The notes: generated from the sequence alone by a model not told the origin. Positions 18,147-27,795 are shown, counted from the first letter of the stretch. The stretch: 46,306 nucleotides of DNA from Acidobacteriota bacterium (GCA_024277255.1 JAJRVQ010000192.1:1-46306), one strand, 5' to 3'. Made by a program: numbers and translations.

Positions 18147-18416
18147 GCGACAAATAGAGTGAGACTCGTCTCGCAAATTCCTTGTTTTCAGAGACTTACG
18201 AATCGGGTGGCACCTTTCTCAGCACCCATCTCAGCACCACTTACGAATCGGGTGGCACCTTTCTCAGCACCCATCTCAGCACCTGTGGCACAGCACTTTC
18301 TGCAAGCCGGCACACAGTCAGACAAAGACCTGACGGACCCCTGACAACGAAAGCCGCCGCTTCCTGGCAGACTCGCACCTGACTGCGGCGCTCAGGCCGC
18401 AACTCGCGAGGAGACC
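18147..18416. other. 270-bp intergenic region between phosphatase and nitronate monooxygenase genes
   Basis: No gene is supported. It holds the 45-bp tandem duplication listed separately and otherwise unremarkable sequence leading to the GAGGAG site ahead of ATG 18417. Confidence 0.5.
18194..18283 (+). repeat. 45-bp perfect tandem duplication
   Basis: Two identical 45-bp units (18194-18238 and 18239-18283), each beginning acttacgaatcgggtggcac and ending in catctcagcacc. Inside each unit, ctcagcaccc and ctcagcacc form a smaller direct repeat. Identity at every position points to a recent event or to selection on spacing. Confidence 0.9.
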
Positions 18417-19904
18417 ATGAGACATCCACAGATCATTCAAGGGGGTATGGGTGTGGCGATCTCCAATTGGAGATTGGCGCGTACCGTTTCGCAGGCAGGG
18501 CAGTTGGGAGTCGTTTCCGGTGTCGGTCTCGACACCATCCTGCTGCGCCGGCTCCAGGATGGCGACGGCGACGGTTCAATCCGCCGTGCCATGGCCGCCT
18601 TTCCCCTCCGCGACTTTTCCCGAGAAACTCTGGATCGATACTTCGTCGAGGGTGGGAAGGCCGAATCGGCCGCCTACCCTCTACTCACCAAACCCAACTT
18701 TCACCCCACGAGGGAGCAGTCTCTCCTCGTGGCGCTGGCGGCCTTCGTGGAAGTGTGGTTGGCCAAGGAGGGCCATGCGGGGCTGGTGGGATTCAACCTT
18801 TTGGAGAAGATACAACTCCCCACCCTGGCCAGCCTCTTGGGCGCCATGCTGGCTGGGGTCGACTATGTGTTGATGGGAGCGGGTATCCCTCGGGAGATCC
18901 CAGGTGCCCTCGACGCGCTGTCGAAGGGGGAGACCGCTACGTTGACCATCCACGTTGAGGGCAACCGCGGCTTCGATCCCGCGAAGTTCCGTCTCGATCC
19001 AAAGGTCCTCTTGGGTGCTGCCCTCCCGGCCCTCAAGCGGCCCTACTTCCTCGCCATCGTGGCTTCCGTCACCCTGGCGCGGACCCTGGCGCGCAAAGCC
19101 AACGGCTACGTCAATGGTTTCGTCATCGAACGGCCCACCGCCGGCGGCCACAACGCCCCGCCGCGGGGCAAACTCCAACTCGACGAGAACGGCGAACCGA
19201 TCTACGGTCCACGCGACGTGGTGGACTTGGAGCAAATCCGCCAGATCGGACGACCCTTCTGGCTGGCGGGATCGAGTGGAAACCCTGACTGCTTGCGCGA
19301 AGTGAAGGCAATGGGGGGAGTGGGCATTCAGCTGGGCACCGCCTTCGCCCTCTGCCGGGAATCCGGCATGGCCTCCTCGATCAAGTCCAAACTGATCGAG
19401 CAAGCGATCGACGACACGCTGGATATTCGTACCGATGCACGGTCCTCGCCCACCGGTTTCCCGTTCAAGCTGGCCCACCTCGAGGGCACCCTGAGCGAAG
19501 GGGAGATCTCCCGCCGGCGGACTCGCATCTGCGACCTGGGTTACCTGCGCACGCCGTACCGTACCGAGGGTGGAAAGATCGGTTTTCGCTGTCCTTCCGA
19601 GCCGCTGGCCGCGTTCGAACGCAAGGGAGGAGAGGAAGCGGATACGGTCGGCCGCCAGTGTCTGTGCAATGGCCTGATGGCCAATGCGGACATGGCTCAA
19701 CACCAAAAATTCGGGGGCGTGGAAAGAGCCTTGGTGACCATCGGCGAGGACTTCAAGCTGGTGAGGACGTGCCTGCGGCAGTTCGGCCGAGACTACTCCG
19801 CGCTCGATGTTCTGGCGGTTCTCTTGGAGAGTGAGCAGGATCTACCGGCCGGCCGGGAGTGGGAGCACGACTCGGCTCTCCAACCCTTGAGAAGCGCGAG
19901 CTAG
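18417..19904 (+). CDS. Nitronate monooxygenase family FMN enzyme
   Basis: A 495-residue TIM-barrel flavoprotein of the 2-nitropropane dioxygenase/nitronate monooxygenase family: Q-G-G-M-G-V-A at the start, P-T-A-G-G-H-N-A-P-P-R-G in the middle (the conserved catalytic-His loop, about 241-252) and the phosphate-binding G-S-S-G-N and G-V-G-I-Q-L-G-T-A-F-A segments. It is longer than the usual 320-380 residues; the extra C-terminal part (about 370-495) has several cysteines, including C-L-C. Members oxidise alkyl nitronates or act as enoyl reductases (FabK, PfaD). GAGGAG precedes ATG 18417. First of three same-strand genes with OsmC and the class V enzyme. Confidence 0.88.
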   Translation: MRHPQIIQGGMGVAISNWRLARTVSQAGQLGVVSGVGLDTILLRRLQDGDGDGSIRRAMAAFPLRDFSRETLDRYFVEGGKAESAAYPLLTKPNFHPTREQSLLVALAAFVEVWLAKEGHAGLVGFNLLEKIQLPTLASLLGAMLAGVDYVLMGAGIPREIPGALDALSKGETATLTIHVEGNRGFDPAKFRLDPKVLLGAALPALKRPYFLAIVASVTLARTLARKANGYVNGFVIERPTAGGHNAPPRGKLQLDENGEPIYGPRDVVDLEQIRQIGRPFWLAGSSGNPDCLREVKAMGGVGIQLGTAFALCRESGMASSIKSKLIEQAIDDTLDIRTDARSSPTGFPFKLAHLEGTLSEGEISRRRTRICDLGYLRTPYRTEGGKIGFRCPSEPLAAFERKGGEEADTVGRQCLCNGLMANADMAQHQKFGGVERALVTIGEDFKLVRTCLRQFGRDYSALDVLAVLLESEQDLPAGREWEHDSALQPLRSAS

Positions 19905-19973
19905 ACTCGTAGAGGAGACCAGCGAAACCGATTCGCTCCCTCGTGTCTCTCAACGGGTGAAAGGAGATGGACC

Positions 19974-20417
19974 ATGATCGACCACCATGACTATCCTGTG
20001 ACCATTCGCTGGACCGATACCAACCGGGGCGTCGCCGAGAGTCGGGACCAGTTACCGGCGCTGGTGGTGACCTCGCCGCCTGAGTTCGGGGGCCCCTCCA
20101 ACCAGTGGAGTCCGGAGCATCTGTTCGTCGCTTCGGTGGCCTCTTGCTTCATGACCACCTTCCTGGCCATCGCCGGAAACTCGAAACTGGAGATCGAAAG
20201 CCTCGAGATTCCAGCCACCGGGAGCTTGGTGCGCGGCGAGGATCGGCGCTACACCATCGAGCGTGTCCGACTGATGCCACGCTTGACCATCGCGGCGGAG
20301 AAAGACCGCGCCAAGGCCGAGCGGCTGATCGCCAAGTCCGATGAGGTCTGTCTGATCTCGCGATCGATCCGCTCCGAGATCGTGGTCGAACCGACGATCG
20401 AAGTCGCCGCGCCCTGA
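19974..20417 (+). CDS. OsmC/Ohr family peroxide-reducing protein
   Basis: 147 residues with the OsmC fold and its two redox cysteines: C58 in V-A-S-V-A-S-C-F-M and C126 in D-E-V-C-L-I-S-R-S. E48 in S-P-E-H-L is also typical. These thiol peroxidases reduce organic hydroperoxides with lipoylated or dithiol partners. AAAGGAG lies upstream of ATG 19974. It sits 69 bp after the flavoenzyme gene and 115 bp before the class V enzyme gene. Confidence 0.9.
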   Translation: MIDHHDYPVTIRWTDTNRGVAESRDQLPALVVTSPPEFGGPSNQWSPEHLFVASVASCFMTTFLAIAGNSKLEIESLEIPATGSLVRGEDRRYTIERVRLMPRLTIAAEKDRAKAERLIAKSDEVCLISRSIRSEIVVEPTIEVAAP

Positions 20418-20532
20418 CTCTCGGCATAGCGGCCCCGGCCGTGGTTTGGCGGCCCTGAGATGTGTAAAACTGCATCGACGGGTGGAGAACGAGGCGGCGG
20501 GTCGAACAACGAGACGGTAGGGGGAAGCACCA

Positions 20533-21996
20533 ATGATCGTCAGGGACAGGAAAGGCCTCGAATCGCCATCGTGCGACCGCAGAGCCTCCGGCGAGGTTGC
20601 TTCGGCGACACGTTGGGAGGCCTTTTGTGAGGCGAATCCCGACTATCGCGAAACGGCGACTCTGGATCGCTTGCGGGAGGCTGAATTCAGCCGTCTCGAG
20701 GACGAAGGCCACGTCTACCTCGACTACACCGGCGGCGGTCTCTATGCCGATCGCCAGATCGATCAGCACATGGCGCTGCTGCGCCGCCAGGTGCTGGGCA
20801 ATCCCCACTCGTCGAATCCGACCTCGGCGGCCACCACGGCGATGGTGGAGAGTTGCCGCCGGCACGTACTCGATTTCTTTCGCGCCTCGCCCGAGGAGTA
20901 CGCCGTCGTCTTCACGGCCAACGCCAGCCACGCCCTCAAGCTGGTGGGTGAATCCTATCCGTTCGGACCGGGCGACCGCTTCCTGCTCACCTTCGACAAC
21001 CACAATTCGGTCAACGGGATTCGCGAGTTCGACCGCGCTCGCGGTGCGCAAACCACCTACCTACCGGTCATTCCACCCGACCTGCGGGTGGACGAGGAAA
21101 CGCTGGATCGCCACCTGGCGATGGCGACACCCGAGGCCAACAACCTCTTCGCCTTTCCCGCCCAGTCCAACTTTTCAGGAGTGCAGCATCCGCTAGCCTG
21201 GATCGAGCGAGCTCAGGCGCGCGGCTGGGACGTCCTGCTCGACGCCGCCGCCTTCGTACCCACCAACCGCTTGGATCTCAGCGCCGTCCACCCCGACTAT
21301 GTGGCCCTCTCCTTCTACAAGATGTTCGGCTATCCGACCGGCGTCGGCGCGCTGATCGCCCGCCACCAGGCGCTGGCCAAGCTGCACCGGCCCTGGTTCG
21401 CCGGCGGTACCATTTCCGTCGCCTCCGTGCAGGCCGACCGCCACGTGCTGGCACCCGGCTCCGAGGCCTTCGAGGACGGCACGTTGAACTACACCAGCCT
21501 GCCGGCGGTCGATATCGGACTCGACCTCTTGGACACGGTCGGCATCCAACGAATTCACCAGCGCGTACAGTCGCTCACCGCCTGGCTGATCGACGGCCTG
21601 CTGGCCCTGCGCCACGGCAACGGGGAGCCGCTGGTGCACCTCTACGGTCCGCGCACGACCTCCCGGCGAGGCGGCACGGTGACGGTCAACTTCCGCGACC
21701 GGGCGGGCCACGTAGTCGACCATCAGCTGATCGAAGATCAGGCAGCGGAGAGGAAGATCTCGATCCGCACCGGCTGCTTCTGCAATCCAGGAGCGGGAGA
21801 GATGGCCCTGGGGCTCACCCGCGAACAGATCGTCACCTGCCTCGACGGCACCGACCGCTGCATGACCTACGACGACTTCCGGCGCTGCGTCGACGCCGAG
21901 TCCACCGGCGCCGTGCGCATCTCCCTGGGGTTGGTCAGCACCTTCGCCGATGTCGAGGCCTTCCTCGCCTTCGCCGAGACCTTCCTGTCCAGCTGA
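20533..21996 (+). CDS. Class V aminotransferase-fold PLP enzyme, molybdenum-cofactor-sulfurase-like
   Basis: 487 residues. Opening strand V-Y-L-D-Y-T-G-G-G-L-Y (61-71), N-H-N-S-V (157-161), PLP lysine K263 in S-F-Y-K-M-F-G-Y-P-T-G, and R-T-G-C415-F-C417-N-P-G. This set is typical of the N-terminal desulfurase domain of MOCOS (ABA3) rather than SufS; the cysteine pair carries the persulfide in that family. The MOSC domain of full MOCOS is missing, so the sulfur acceptor is unknown. ATG 20533 follows GGGGGAA. Convergent with the M16 gene, 27 bp away. Confidence 0.85.
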   Translation: MIVRDRKGLESPSCDRRASGEVASATRWEAFCEANPDYRETATLDRLREAEFSRLEDEGHVYLDYTGGGLYADRQIDQHMALLRRQVLGNPHSSNPTSAATTAMVESCRRHVLDFFRASPEEYAVVFTANASHALKLVGESYPFGPGDRFLLTFDNHNSVNGIREFDRARGAQTTYLPVIPPDLRVDEETLDRHLAMATPEANNLFAFPAQSNFSGVQHPLAWIERAQARGWDVLLDAAAFVPTNRLDLSAVHPDYVALSFYKMFGYPTGVGALIARHQALAKLHRPWFAGGTISVASVQADRHVLAPGSEAFEDGTLNYTSLPAVDIGLDLLDTVGIQRIHQRVQSLTAWLIDGLLALRHGNGEPLVHLYGPRTTSRRGGTVTVNFRDRAGHVVDHQLIEDQAAERKISIRTGCFCNPGAGEMALGLTREQIVTCLDGTDRCMTYDDFRRCVDAESTGAVRISLGLVSTFADVEAFLAFAETFLSS

Positions 21997-22023
21997 GTGG
22001 CCCAGAGATGGTGGTTCAGCAGC

Positions 22024-25005
22024 TTACTGCGCCGCAGCCTCCCCGGGACCGTTCTCCGGGTAGAGCACGCCCAGCACATACCTCTCGGGGTTGAGATAGC
22101 GGCGGGCGGCAGTTTGGACGTCTTCGTCGGTGAAGCCATCGACCAGCGGCTGGAATTGTAGGATCAGCCGCTTGTCGAAACCGGATGAGTCGTAGTTCTT
22201 GAGCAGTCCAAGCCAGAAGCCGTTTTGCCGCAGGCTGGTCTCACGGGAGCGAACCTGCGCCTCTTCGACCTTCTGTAGATACTTGGGATCCAGCCCGTGG
22301 TCGCGCACCTGGGCAATCTCGGTGAACACCCTTTGCTTGAGCATTTCTGCCTTCTCCGGGGCACAACCGAAGGAGATGGAGAGCGAATAGCGCTGCCGGG
22401 GCTTCTGCGACAGGGTGGCGGAAACAGAGACTCCATAGGTGCCGCCGAGGTCCTCGCGCAGCACTTCACGCAGCCGGTTGTTGAGCACCCGGGCGAAGGT
22501 GGTCAGAGCGTGCAGCTGATCTCGGCTGAACTCGGCCTCGCCGCTGTAGAGCAAGCTCACCCGGCTCTTCGGTTCCAGCCCTTCGCGGACTTCAAACTCG
22601 ATCACCTCGGCAGGTGTATCCACTCCGACATCGCGCCAGCTCTCCTCGCGGCCGGTGGTCGGAAGGCCGCCGAGATAGGTCTCGACCAGCGGCCGGATCT
22701 TTTCGAGATCGAGGTTGCCGACGAGGATAAAGGTGAAATCGCCGGCATCGGCGAAGCGATCCCGGTAGACGGCGAGGCCGCGATCCAGATCCACCTCAGC
22801 CAGAAGCTCGGGTGACAAAGGGCGGCGGCGGCGGTGACCCTGGGAGACGACTTCGGCAAACTTGTCGCCGAAGACCACATCGGGATTGGCCGAGCGGTTG
22901 GCGATCATCGCCGAGGCCCGCTGGATGAACGACTGGAAGGCGCTCGGGTCGCGACGCGGCTGGGTGAAAGTCAGATAGAGCAACTGGAAGAGCGTCTCCA
23001 GATCCTCGGGAGAGGCAAAACCGGTAATCCCTTCCTCCAGTTCCTCGATGTAGGGACGGACCATCGCCACCTTGCCGGCCAATGCCTTGCCCAATTCGAT
23101 CTGGTCGAAGTCGCCGAGCCCCCCTTCGCCGAGCACGGTGGTGGCGAAGAGCGCCGAGGCATGATCCGCGTCGGCGGCGAGCGAATGGCCACCCGGGCTG
23201 TAGCCGGCCAAGATCACCTGATCGTTCTGGAAGTCGGTCGGCCTCAGCATGACGCGCACGCCGTTGGAGAGGGTCCATTCGGTCAGTTTCAACTCTTCGA
23301 GCGTCGACTCGGCAACGATCTCACCTGCGCGTGGCATTTCCGCGAGAAGCGGCTGGTCGAGAACCCGATCGACGTAGGGCTCGACCGGCTTGTCGGCGAC
23401 CGTGTCGAAGACCGCCAGCAGTTCCTCCTCGGCCGGCAAGGCGGCGATCTGCTCGCTGGGACCACTGAGCAGGATCACCTCGCTGCCTTCGGCAAGTTTG
23501 GCGTGGACCGCCTCGACCTCTTGCAGAGTGATCTGCGGCACGAACCGCCGCGCCAAACCCACTTCGAAGGCGACGCCGGGGGTCGGCTCCCCGGTCAGAA
23601 AATACTGCACGTACTCGCCGGCGAAGCCCCGTGAATCCATTTTGTCTTGCTCTTGCGCCGCCTGCTCGAAGCTGCGCAGCAGGTCTTTCTTGGCGCGTGC
23701 CAGTTCGCTCTCGGTCAGCCCGTGGCGACTCACCCGCTGGCCTTCGGTCAACAACGCCTCCAAGCCGCGCAGAACCCCACCTTGCTCGACCGAGGTGGAT
23801 GAGGTCTCAAACTTGATCGAACGACCGAAGTCGCTGCTCCCCTGGCCGGCACCAATGAACGGCGGATCGGCCTGCTGAGCCACCTCGCCCAGCCGCGCGT
23901 TGACGATCCACGAGTACAGAACCTCCACCATCTCCTGGCGATAGGAACCGACCGTGGCGTCGCCGGAGCGGGGTTGCTTGTGGTAGATCGCCAACGAAGT
24001 CCGCGTCGCCTCGGGATCGCTCTCAATGCTGATCCTGCGCTCTCCATCGAGGGGGACCGGCACCTGCACTCGCGGTCGCGGCTGGGCTGGGTTCGACAGG
24101 GAGGAGAAATGGTCGCGCGCCAGGGACTCGAAGCGGTCGACGTCAAAGTCGCCCACCGCCACCAGCGCCATCAACTCGGGCCGGTACCAGTCACGGTAGA
24201 AGCGCCGCAGTGCCTCGTAGGGCGCAGTCTGCAGCACTTCGGTCTGGCCGATCGGCAGCCGCTCGGCATACTTCGAGCCGGCGAGAAGCACCGGATACTG
24301 ACGATCGAAGAGGCGAGCGCCGGCACCGCGGGAAAGCCGCCACTCCTCCATCACCACTCCCCGCTCCTTGTCGATCTCCTCCTCCTCGAAGGTGAGGCCA
24401 CCGGCCCAATCCTCGAGGATGTCGAAGGCGCGTTCGAGGATCTCGTCGCTATCGGTCGGCACTTGTAGCACGTAGACCGTCTCATCAAAGCTGGTATAGG
24501 CGTTCAGGTCGGGTCCGAAGCGCATACCGATCGACTCTAGATACTCGACCAACTCCTGTTTGGCGAAGCGCCGCGTGCCGTTGAAGGCCATGTGCTCGAC
24601 GAAGTGGGCCAGACCCTGCTGGTCGTCATCTTCCAGGACCGAGCCGGCGTTGACCACCAGCCACATTTGCGCCCGCTCGCGGGGCCGCGTGTTGTGGCGC
24701 AGAAAGTAGGTGAAGCCGTTGTCGAGTTTGCCGGTGCGCACCGCCGGGTCGATCGGCAGCGAGGCGGTCAACGGTGCCGTGGCCGGATCCAACCTGTCGG
24801 CGACCTCGACCGACGCGGGCGGCACGGGCGGCACGGGCGGCGCGACCACCGGACGGGTGCTGACGGCGGTTGCGGGCGGCGCCGCATCCGGCGCCGAGGC
24901 ACAGCCGAGACCGAGAGCAAGACCAAGGGTGAGAGCGAATCCGAGGCCGAGAAGATGAAGTGGTGTCGAGAGGAGCGAATGCCAACTGCGGATCGAGCGT
25001 TTCAC
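22024..25005 (-). CDS. M16 family zinc metallopeptidase, lipoprotein
   Basis: 993 residues, four M16 modules as in PqqL and pitrilysin-like proteins. The lipobox L-G-L-G-C35 is followed by a Pro/Val-rich tether (51-65), so the enzyme should sit on a membrane facing the periplasm. The active inverted zinc motif H134-F-V-E-H138 is in the first module, with the third Glu about 76 residues later in E-E-I-D-K-E-R-G-V-V-M-E-E. The second half (about 560-993) is the inactive partner. Such enzymes enclose and cut short peptides. It begins 9 bp after the preceding large gene, so the two are one unit. Confidence 0.92.
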   Translation of the reverse strand: MKRSIRSWHSLLSTPLHLLGLGFALTLGLALGLGCASAPDAAPPATAVSTRPVVAPPVPPVPPASVEVADRLDPATAPLTASLPIDPAVRTGKLDNGFTYFLRHNTRPRERAQMWLVVNAGSVLEDDDQQGLAHFVEHMAFNGTRRFAKQELVEYLESIGMRFGPDLNAYTSFDETVYVLQVPTDSDEILERAFDILEDWAGGLTFEEEEIDKERGVVMEEWRLSRGAGARLFDRQYPVLLAGSKYAERLPIGQTEVLQTAPYEALRRFYRDWYRPELMALVAVGDFDVDRFESLARDHFSSLSNPAQPRPRVQVPVPLDGERRISIESDPEATRTSLAIYHKQPRSGDATVGSYRQEMVEVLYSWIVNARLGEVAQQADPPFIGAGQGSSDFGRSIKFETSSTSVEQGGVLRGLEALLTEGQRVSRHGLTESELARAKKDLLRSFEQAAQEQDKMDSRGFAGEYVQYFLTGEPTPGVAFEVGLARRFVPQITLQEVEAVHAKLAEGSEVILLSGPSEQIAALPAEEELLAVFDTVADKPVEPYVDRVLDQPLLAEMPRAGEIVAESTLEELKLTEWTLSNGVRVMLRPTDFQNDQVILAGYSPGGHSLAADADHASALFATTVLGEGGLGDFDQIELGKALAGKVAMVRPYIEELEEGITGFASPEDLETLFQLLYLTFTQPRRDPSAFQSFIQRASAMIANRSANPDVVFGDKFAEVVSQGHRRRRPLSPELLAEVDLDRGLAVYRDRFADAGDFTFILVGNLDLEKIRPLVETYLGGLPTTGREESWRDVGVDTPAEVIEFEVREGLEPKSRVSLLYSGEAEFSRDQLHALTTFARVLNNRLREVLREDLGGTYGVSVSATLSQKPRQRYSLSISFGCAPEKAEMLKQRVFTEIAQVRDHGLDPKYLQKVEEAQVRSRETSLRQNGFWLGLLKNYDSSGFDKRLILQFQPLVDGFTDEDVQTAARRYLNPERYVLGVLYPENGPGEAAAQ

Positions 25006-25014
25006 GGTGTTCCT

Positions 25015-27396
25015 TTAGTTCTTGGTCGGGGAAACACCGTAGCCCCATCGACCATCGAGACGGTCGGCTCCGGTGTTCTTACTCAGCCCTTCTGAAACCA
25101 TGCGGAAGGCCTCGACAATTCCGGGAACCAGAATCGTCCGTCCGGAGTCGTCAAACTGAAAGTGGGTGCGGAACTCGTTGGCGGTTCCGAAGCGCAGATC
25201 CAGCTCTTGCGCCCTGCGGTTGAGCCCGCGCAAGCGCACCAGGAAGGCCAGCAGGCCGCTGGTGGCGAAGTAGCTATAGGGCTCGAGTTGTTCCAGCGCT
25301 TCGAGAAAGGGCTCCTCTTGGCGGAAAACCTGCACCTTGCCCGCCAGATCTTCCTCGGCGGAGCGCGCCGTCACCAGGACCGCCAGCGGTCGCAGATCGA
25401 CGAAACCGAAGTTGGCGATGTGGAACTCGACGAAGCGGTCAAAGGCCACCCGGTCACCGCTCGCCTCGTCGAACTCCGTACCGTGCAGATCAACAAAGCG
25501 GCGCTCCAGGTAGCCGCCGAGGCTGTCGCGATGGGTGACTACACTGTCGAGAGGCGCCGCGTACGGCCCGCTCATCACCCAGCGCTCACCGGCCTCCTCG
25601 AAGAGGATCGGGCTGCCCAGCGAGGGAATCGACCACACGGTGCGCAAGACGGCATGAAAGATCCGGTGGGCCGCCTCTTGACGCCGCGGGTCGGGCTGGA
25701 AGAAAGACTGGAGCGCTTCGAGGTCCGCCTCGACTCTCGCCGTGGCCAGCGTGACGAGATCTCTAGCCAGCCCTTCGGGCCGCAGGCCGACACAACGTTC
25801 GAGGGTCAGAACCCGTGAGTGCTGCTCGAAGTAAGCGCGCGGATCGAACCCGCTCAGCTCACCACCGGCTGGAATGGCGTCGAGATCCAACGTCCTCATC
25901 CGGTAGAGCAGAATCAACAAACCGATCAGATGCAGCTCCGCCTGGTGCTTGGCTGACCCCAGATCCTGCAACGCCTTGACGCCCAGGCCGTCGACCTGCG
26001 CCCGCTTGAGCGGAGGCTGAGCGAGAAGGTCGAAGACCTGCCGGCTGTTATCCGTCTCGGTGTAGTAGCAGACATTGTTGATGAACGACGGGCAGCGTGG
26101 ATCGTCACCGAAGATCGCGGTGCGGGCCAAGACCAGGCCCAACTCGCTGCTCGAGGTCACCCGCATCACCCGGTAGAGAGCATCGGTATTGGAGACGGTA
26201 AAGAACCCGTTCTCCCCGCTCTTCAACACGTAGTCCATGAGGATCGGCATGCCGTGCGAGAAGGTCAGCCGCCGGGACTCCTCGCCCAGTAGTTTGAGCC
26301 GCTCGGGCGGATAACTGCGCACCACCCCGGCCCGCAAGTCGGCGGTCGGGATCACCGGCGTGCCGTCGGCCTCGGCGCCGTTGAGCGCCCGGCGAATGGC
26401 GCCGTTGATCGGCGGAGCCTTGTGCATGAGGACGGCGTCGACCCCAATGGCGGCGGCGGTGACCAGCATCTTGATCCCGCGCTCCGAATAGAGTTGCGCC
26501 AGCGTTTCGGCGAAGAGCTGCTTCTCGCGCAGCTTGTCGCCCAACGCACTGTGGGCGAAGCCGACCCGAATTACCCGCTCGCCCTCGCCCTCTTCGTCGT
26601 ACATCCCACCGACCGCGGTGGTGTGGGCGGCGAGCACCTCATCGGCCAGATCGTCGGCGACATGGGCCAGATCGTCGCGAATCGCCTCCAGGTACTTGGC
26701 CTTGAGATGGTCCATGCGCTGGCTGCCGGCAGCGATACCAAAACCGGGCGCCGCCGCCTCGATGTCACCGAGCTTGTAGGTGGCGACACTGGCCAGGGGA
26801 ATACCCACGATCACCGAGCGCAAGCGCGTGCCGTCGCCCGGCAGCCCCCGCTCCAGGTAGGCGCGCAGGAAATCCGCGAAGGGAGTACCGACGCGCTCTG
26901 CGACCGCCCGTTCGAGAAGCTGCGCACGTTCCTCCGCCGGGGACTCGGCGTCGAGGCCGCCGTGTGCCAGGAGGGCGTCCAACGCGGCGCGGCGCCCCCT
27001 CGCATCGAGCCGGCCGAAGTCGGCCAACTCCGGTACGGTGGGATCGACACCGAAGATCTCGAGTTCAACGACGACCCCGCCGACGGTTCGATAGCCCCTG
27101 CCTTCGAGGTGTTCAGGTTTCTTGCCGTGATCCCGTTTCTGCAAGCCGAAGAGCAGGCTGGTGAACTGTCGTACCTCCTGCTTGGTGCGACCGGTGACGA
27201 CGATCCGCGGGGCGCGGCCCGCCGCCGCCTGGGGCCGGCGCCGCGCCGCTTCCTCGAACAGGCTGATCAAATGAAAGGCGGTAGCTCCGCCCACCGCCCC
27301 GGTGCCGCCAAAGATGACGTGCACCTGGTCGAAAAAGGTGGGGTCTTCCGCGGCCCGCATCAGTTGCAGTCCGAGGCGTGGTTTCTTAAAGCCCAT
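25015..27396 (-). CDS. Large protein of unknown function with N-terminal Rossmann-type motif
   Basis: About 793 residues; not recognised as a known family. The N-terminus has a nucleotide-binding strand-turn-helix, H-V-I-F-G-G-T-G-A-V-G-G (26-37), followed by R-I-V-V-T-G-R-T, as in short-chain or saccharopine-type dehydrogenases. The remainder has no signal peptide or membrane helix; notable stretches are A-A-G-S-Q-R-M-D-H-L-K, T-A-V-G-G-M-Y-D-E-E and M-H-K-A-P-P-I-N-G-A. It is probably a cytoplasmic NAD(P)-dependent enzyme. The start is set at ATG 27396; the frame continues to GTG 27492, but that segment is Cys/Arg-rich and unlike the rest. Co-transcribed with the M16 peptidase gene (9 bp gap). 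Confidence 0.7.
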   Translation of the reverse strand: MGFKKPRLGLQLMRAAEDPTFFDQVHVIFGGTGAVGGATAFHLISLFEEAARRRPQAAAGRAPRIVVTGRTKQEVRQFTSLLFGLQKRDHGKKPEHLEGRGYRTVGGVVVELEIFGVDPTVPELADFGRLDARGRRAALDALLAHGGLDAESPAEERAQLLERAVAERVGTPFADFLRAYLERGLPGDGTRLRSVIVGIPLASVATYKLGDIEAAAPGFGIAAGSQRMDHLKAKYLEAIRDDLAHVADDLADEVLAAHTTAVGGMYDEEGEGERVIRVGFAHSALGDKLREKQLFAETLAQLYSERGIKMLVTAAAIGVDAVLMHKAPPINGAIRRALNGAEADGTPVIPTADLRAGVVRSYPPERLKLLGEESRRLTFSHGMPILMDYVLKSGENGFFTVSNTDALYRVMRVTSSSELGLVLARTAIFGDDPRCPSFINNVCYYTETDNSRQVFDLLAQPPLKRAQVDGLGVKALQDLGSAKHQAELHLIGLLILLYRMRTLDLDAIPAGGELSGFDPRAYFEQHSRVLTLERCVGLRPEGLARDLVTLATARVEADLEALQSFFQPDPRRQEAAHRIFHAVLRTVWSIPSLGSPILFEEAGERWVMSGPYAAPLDSVVTHRDSLGGYLERRFVDLHGTEFDEASGDRVAFDRFVEFHIANFGFVDLRPLAVLVTARSAEEDLAGKVQVFRQEEPFLEALEQLEPYSYFATSGLLAFLVRLRGLNRRAQELDLRFGTANEFRTHFQFDDSGRTILVPGIVEAFRMVSEGLSKNTGADRLDGRWGYGVSPTKN

Positions 27397-27584
27397 TTGA
27401 ATCGAACGAGAGGGATCGCTGCGGCACCGATGCGGTGAGATCCCACAGGCCAGCAGCCCTGCGAGTCCGTCCGGGCCGGTCTGACCTATCACTTCTCAAA
27501 GCGCAAAATAGCACACGGCGAAGAGTGTGCCGCGCACCGGATGGAATCGCTGATCCACCCCACAGAGGGCTTGTCCTCGCATCG

Positions 27585-27759
27585 CCCTTTCTTCTCACCG
27601 ATTTCGTTACGAAACGGCGTAGGTACCTGTAGATGCAAGGAATCTGGCTTTGTCGCGACGCAGCCGTACTCGAAGTACGGCGAGGAGCAGAAAAGGCTGA
27701 TGACGCCGCAGATATAGGTGCATACGGCGTTGGAGTAGAACTTCGGTGAGAAGGAAGGG
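27585..27759. repeat. MITE-like palindromic element
   Basis: A 175-bp element with 16-bp terminal inverted repeats (CCCTTTCTTCTCACCG at 27585-27600 against CGGTGAGAAGGAAGGG at 27744-27759, one mismatch). Inside, further arms partly match (cggcgtaggtacct against aggtgcatacggcg), and a perfect 8-bp hairpin GCCGTACT/AGTACGGC sits at 27664-27682, followed by gaggag. No open frame and no clear target duplication. It occupies most of the 399-bp gap between the 793-residue protein gene and the next gene; the rest of the gap (27397-27584, 27760-27795) shows only a GGAGA ribosome site. Confidence 0.7.
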
Positions 27760-27795
27760 ATAGACTCGCTCTACCGATCACCCTGGAGAAGAGCG

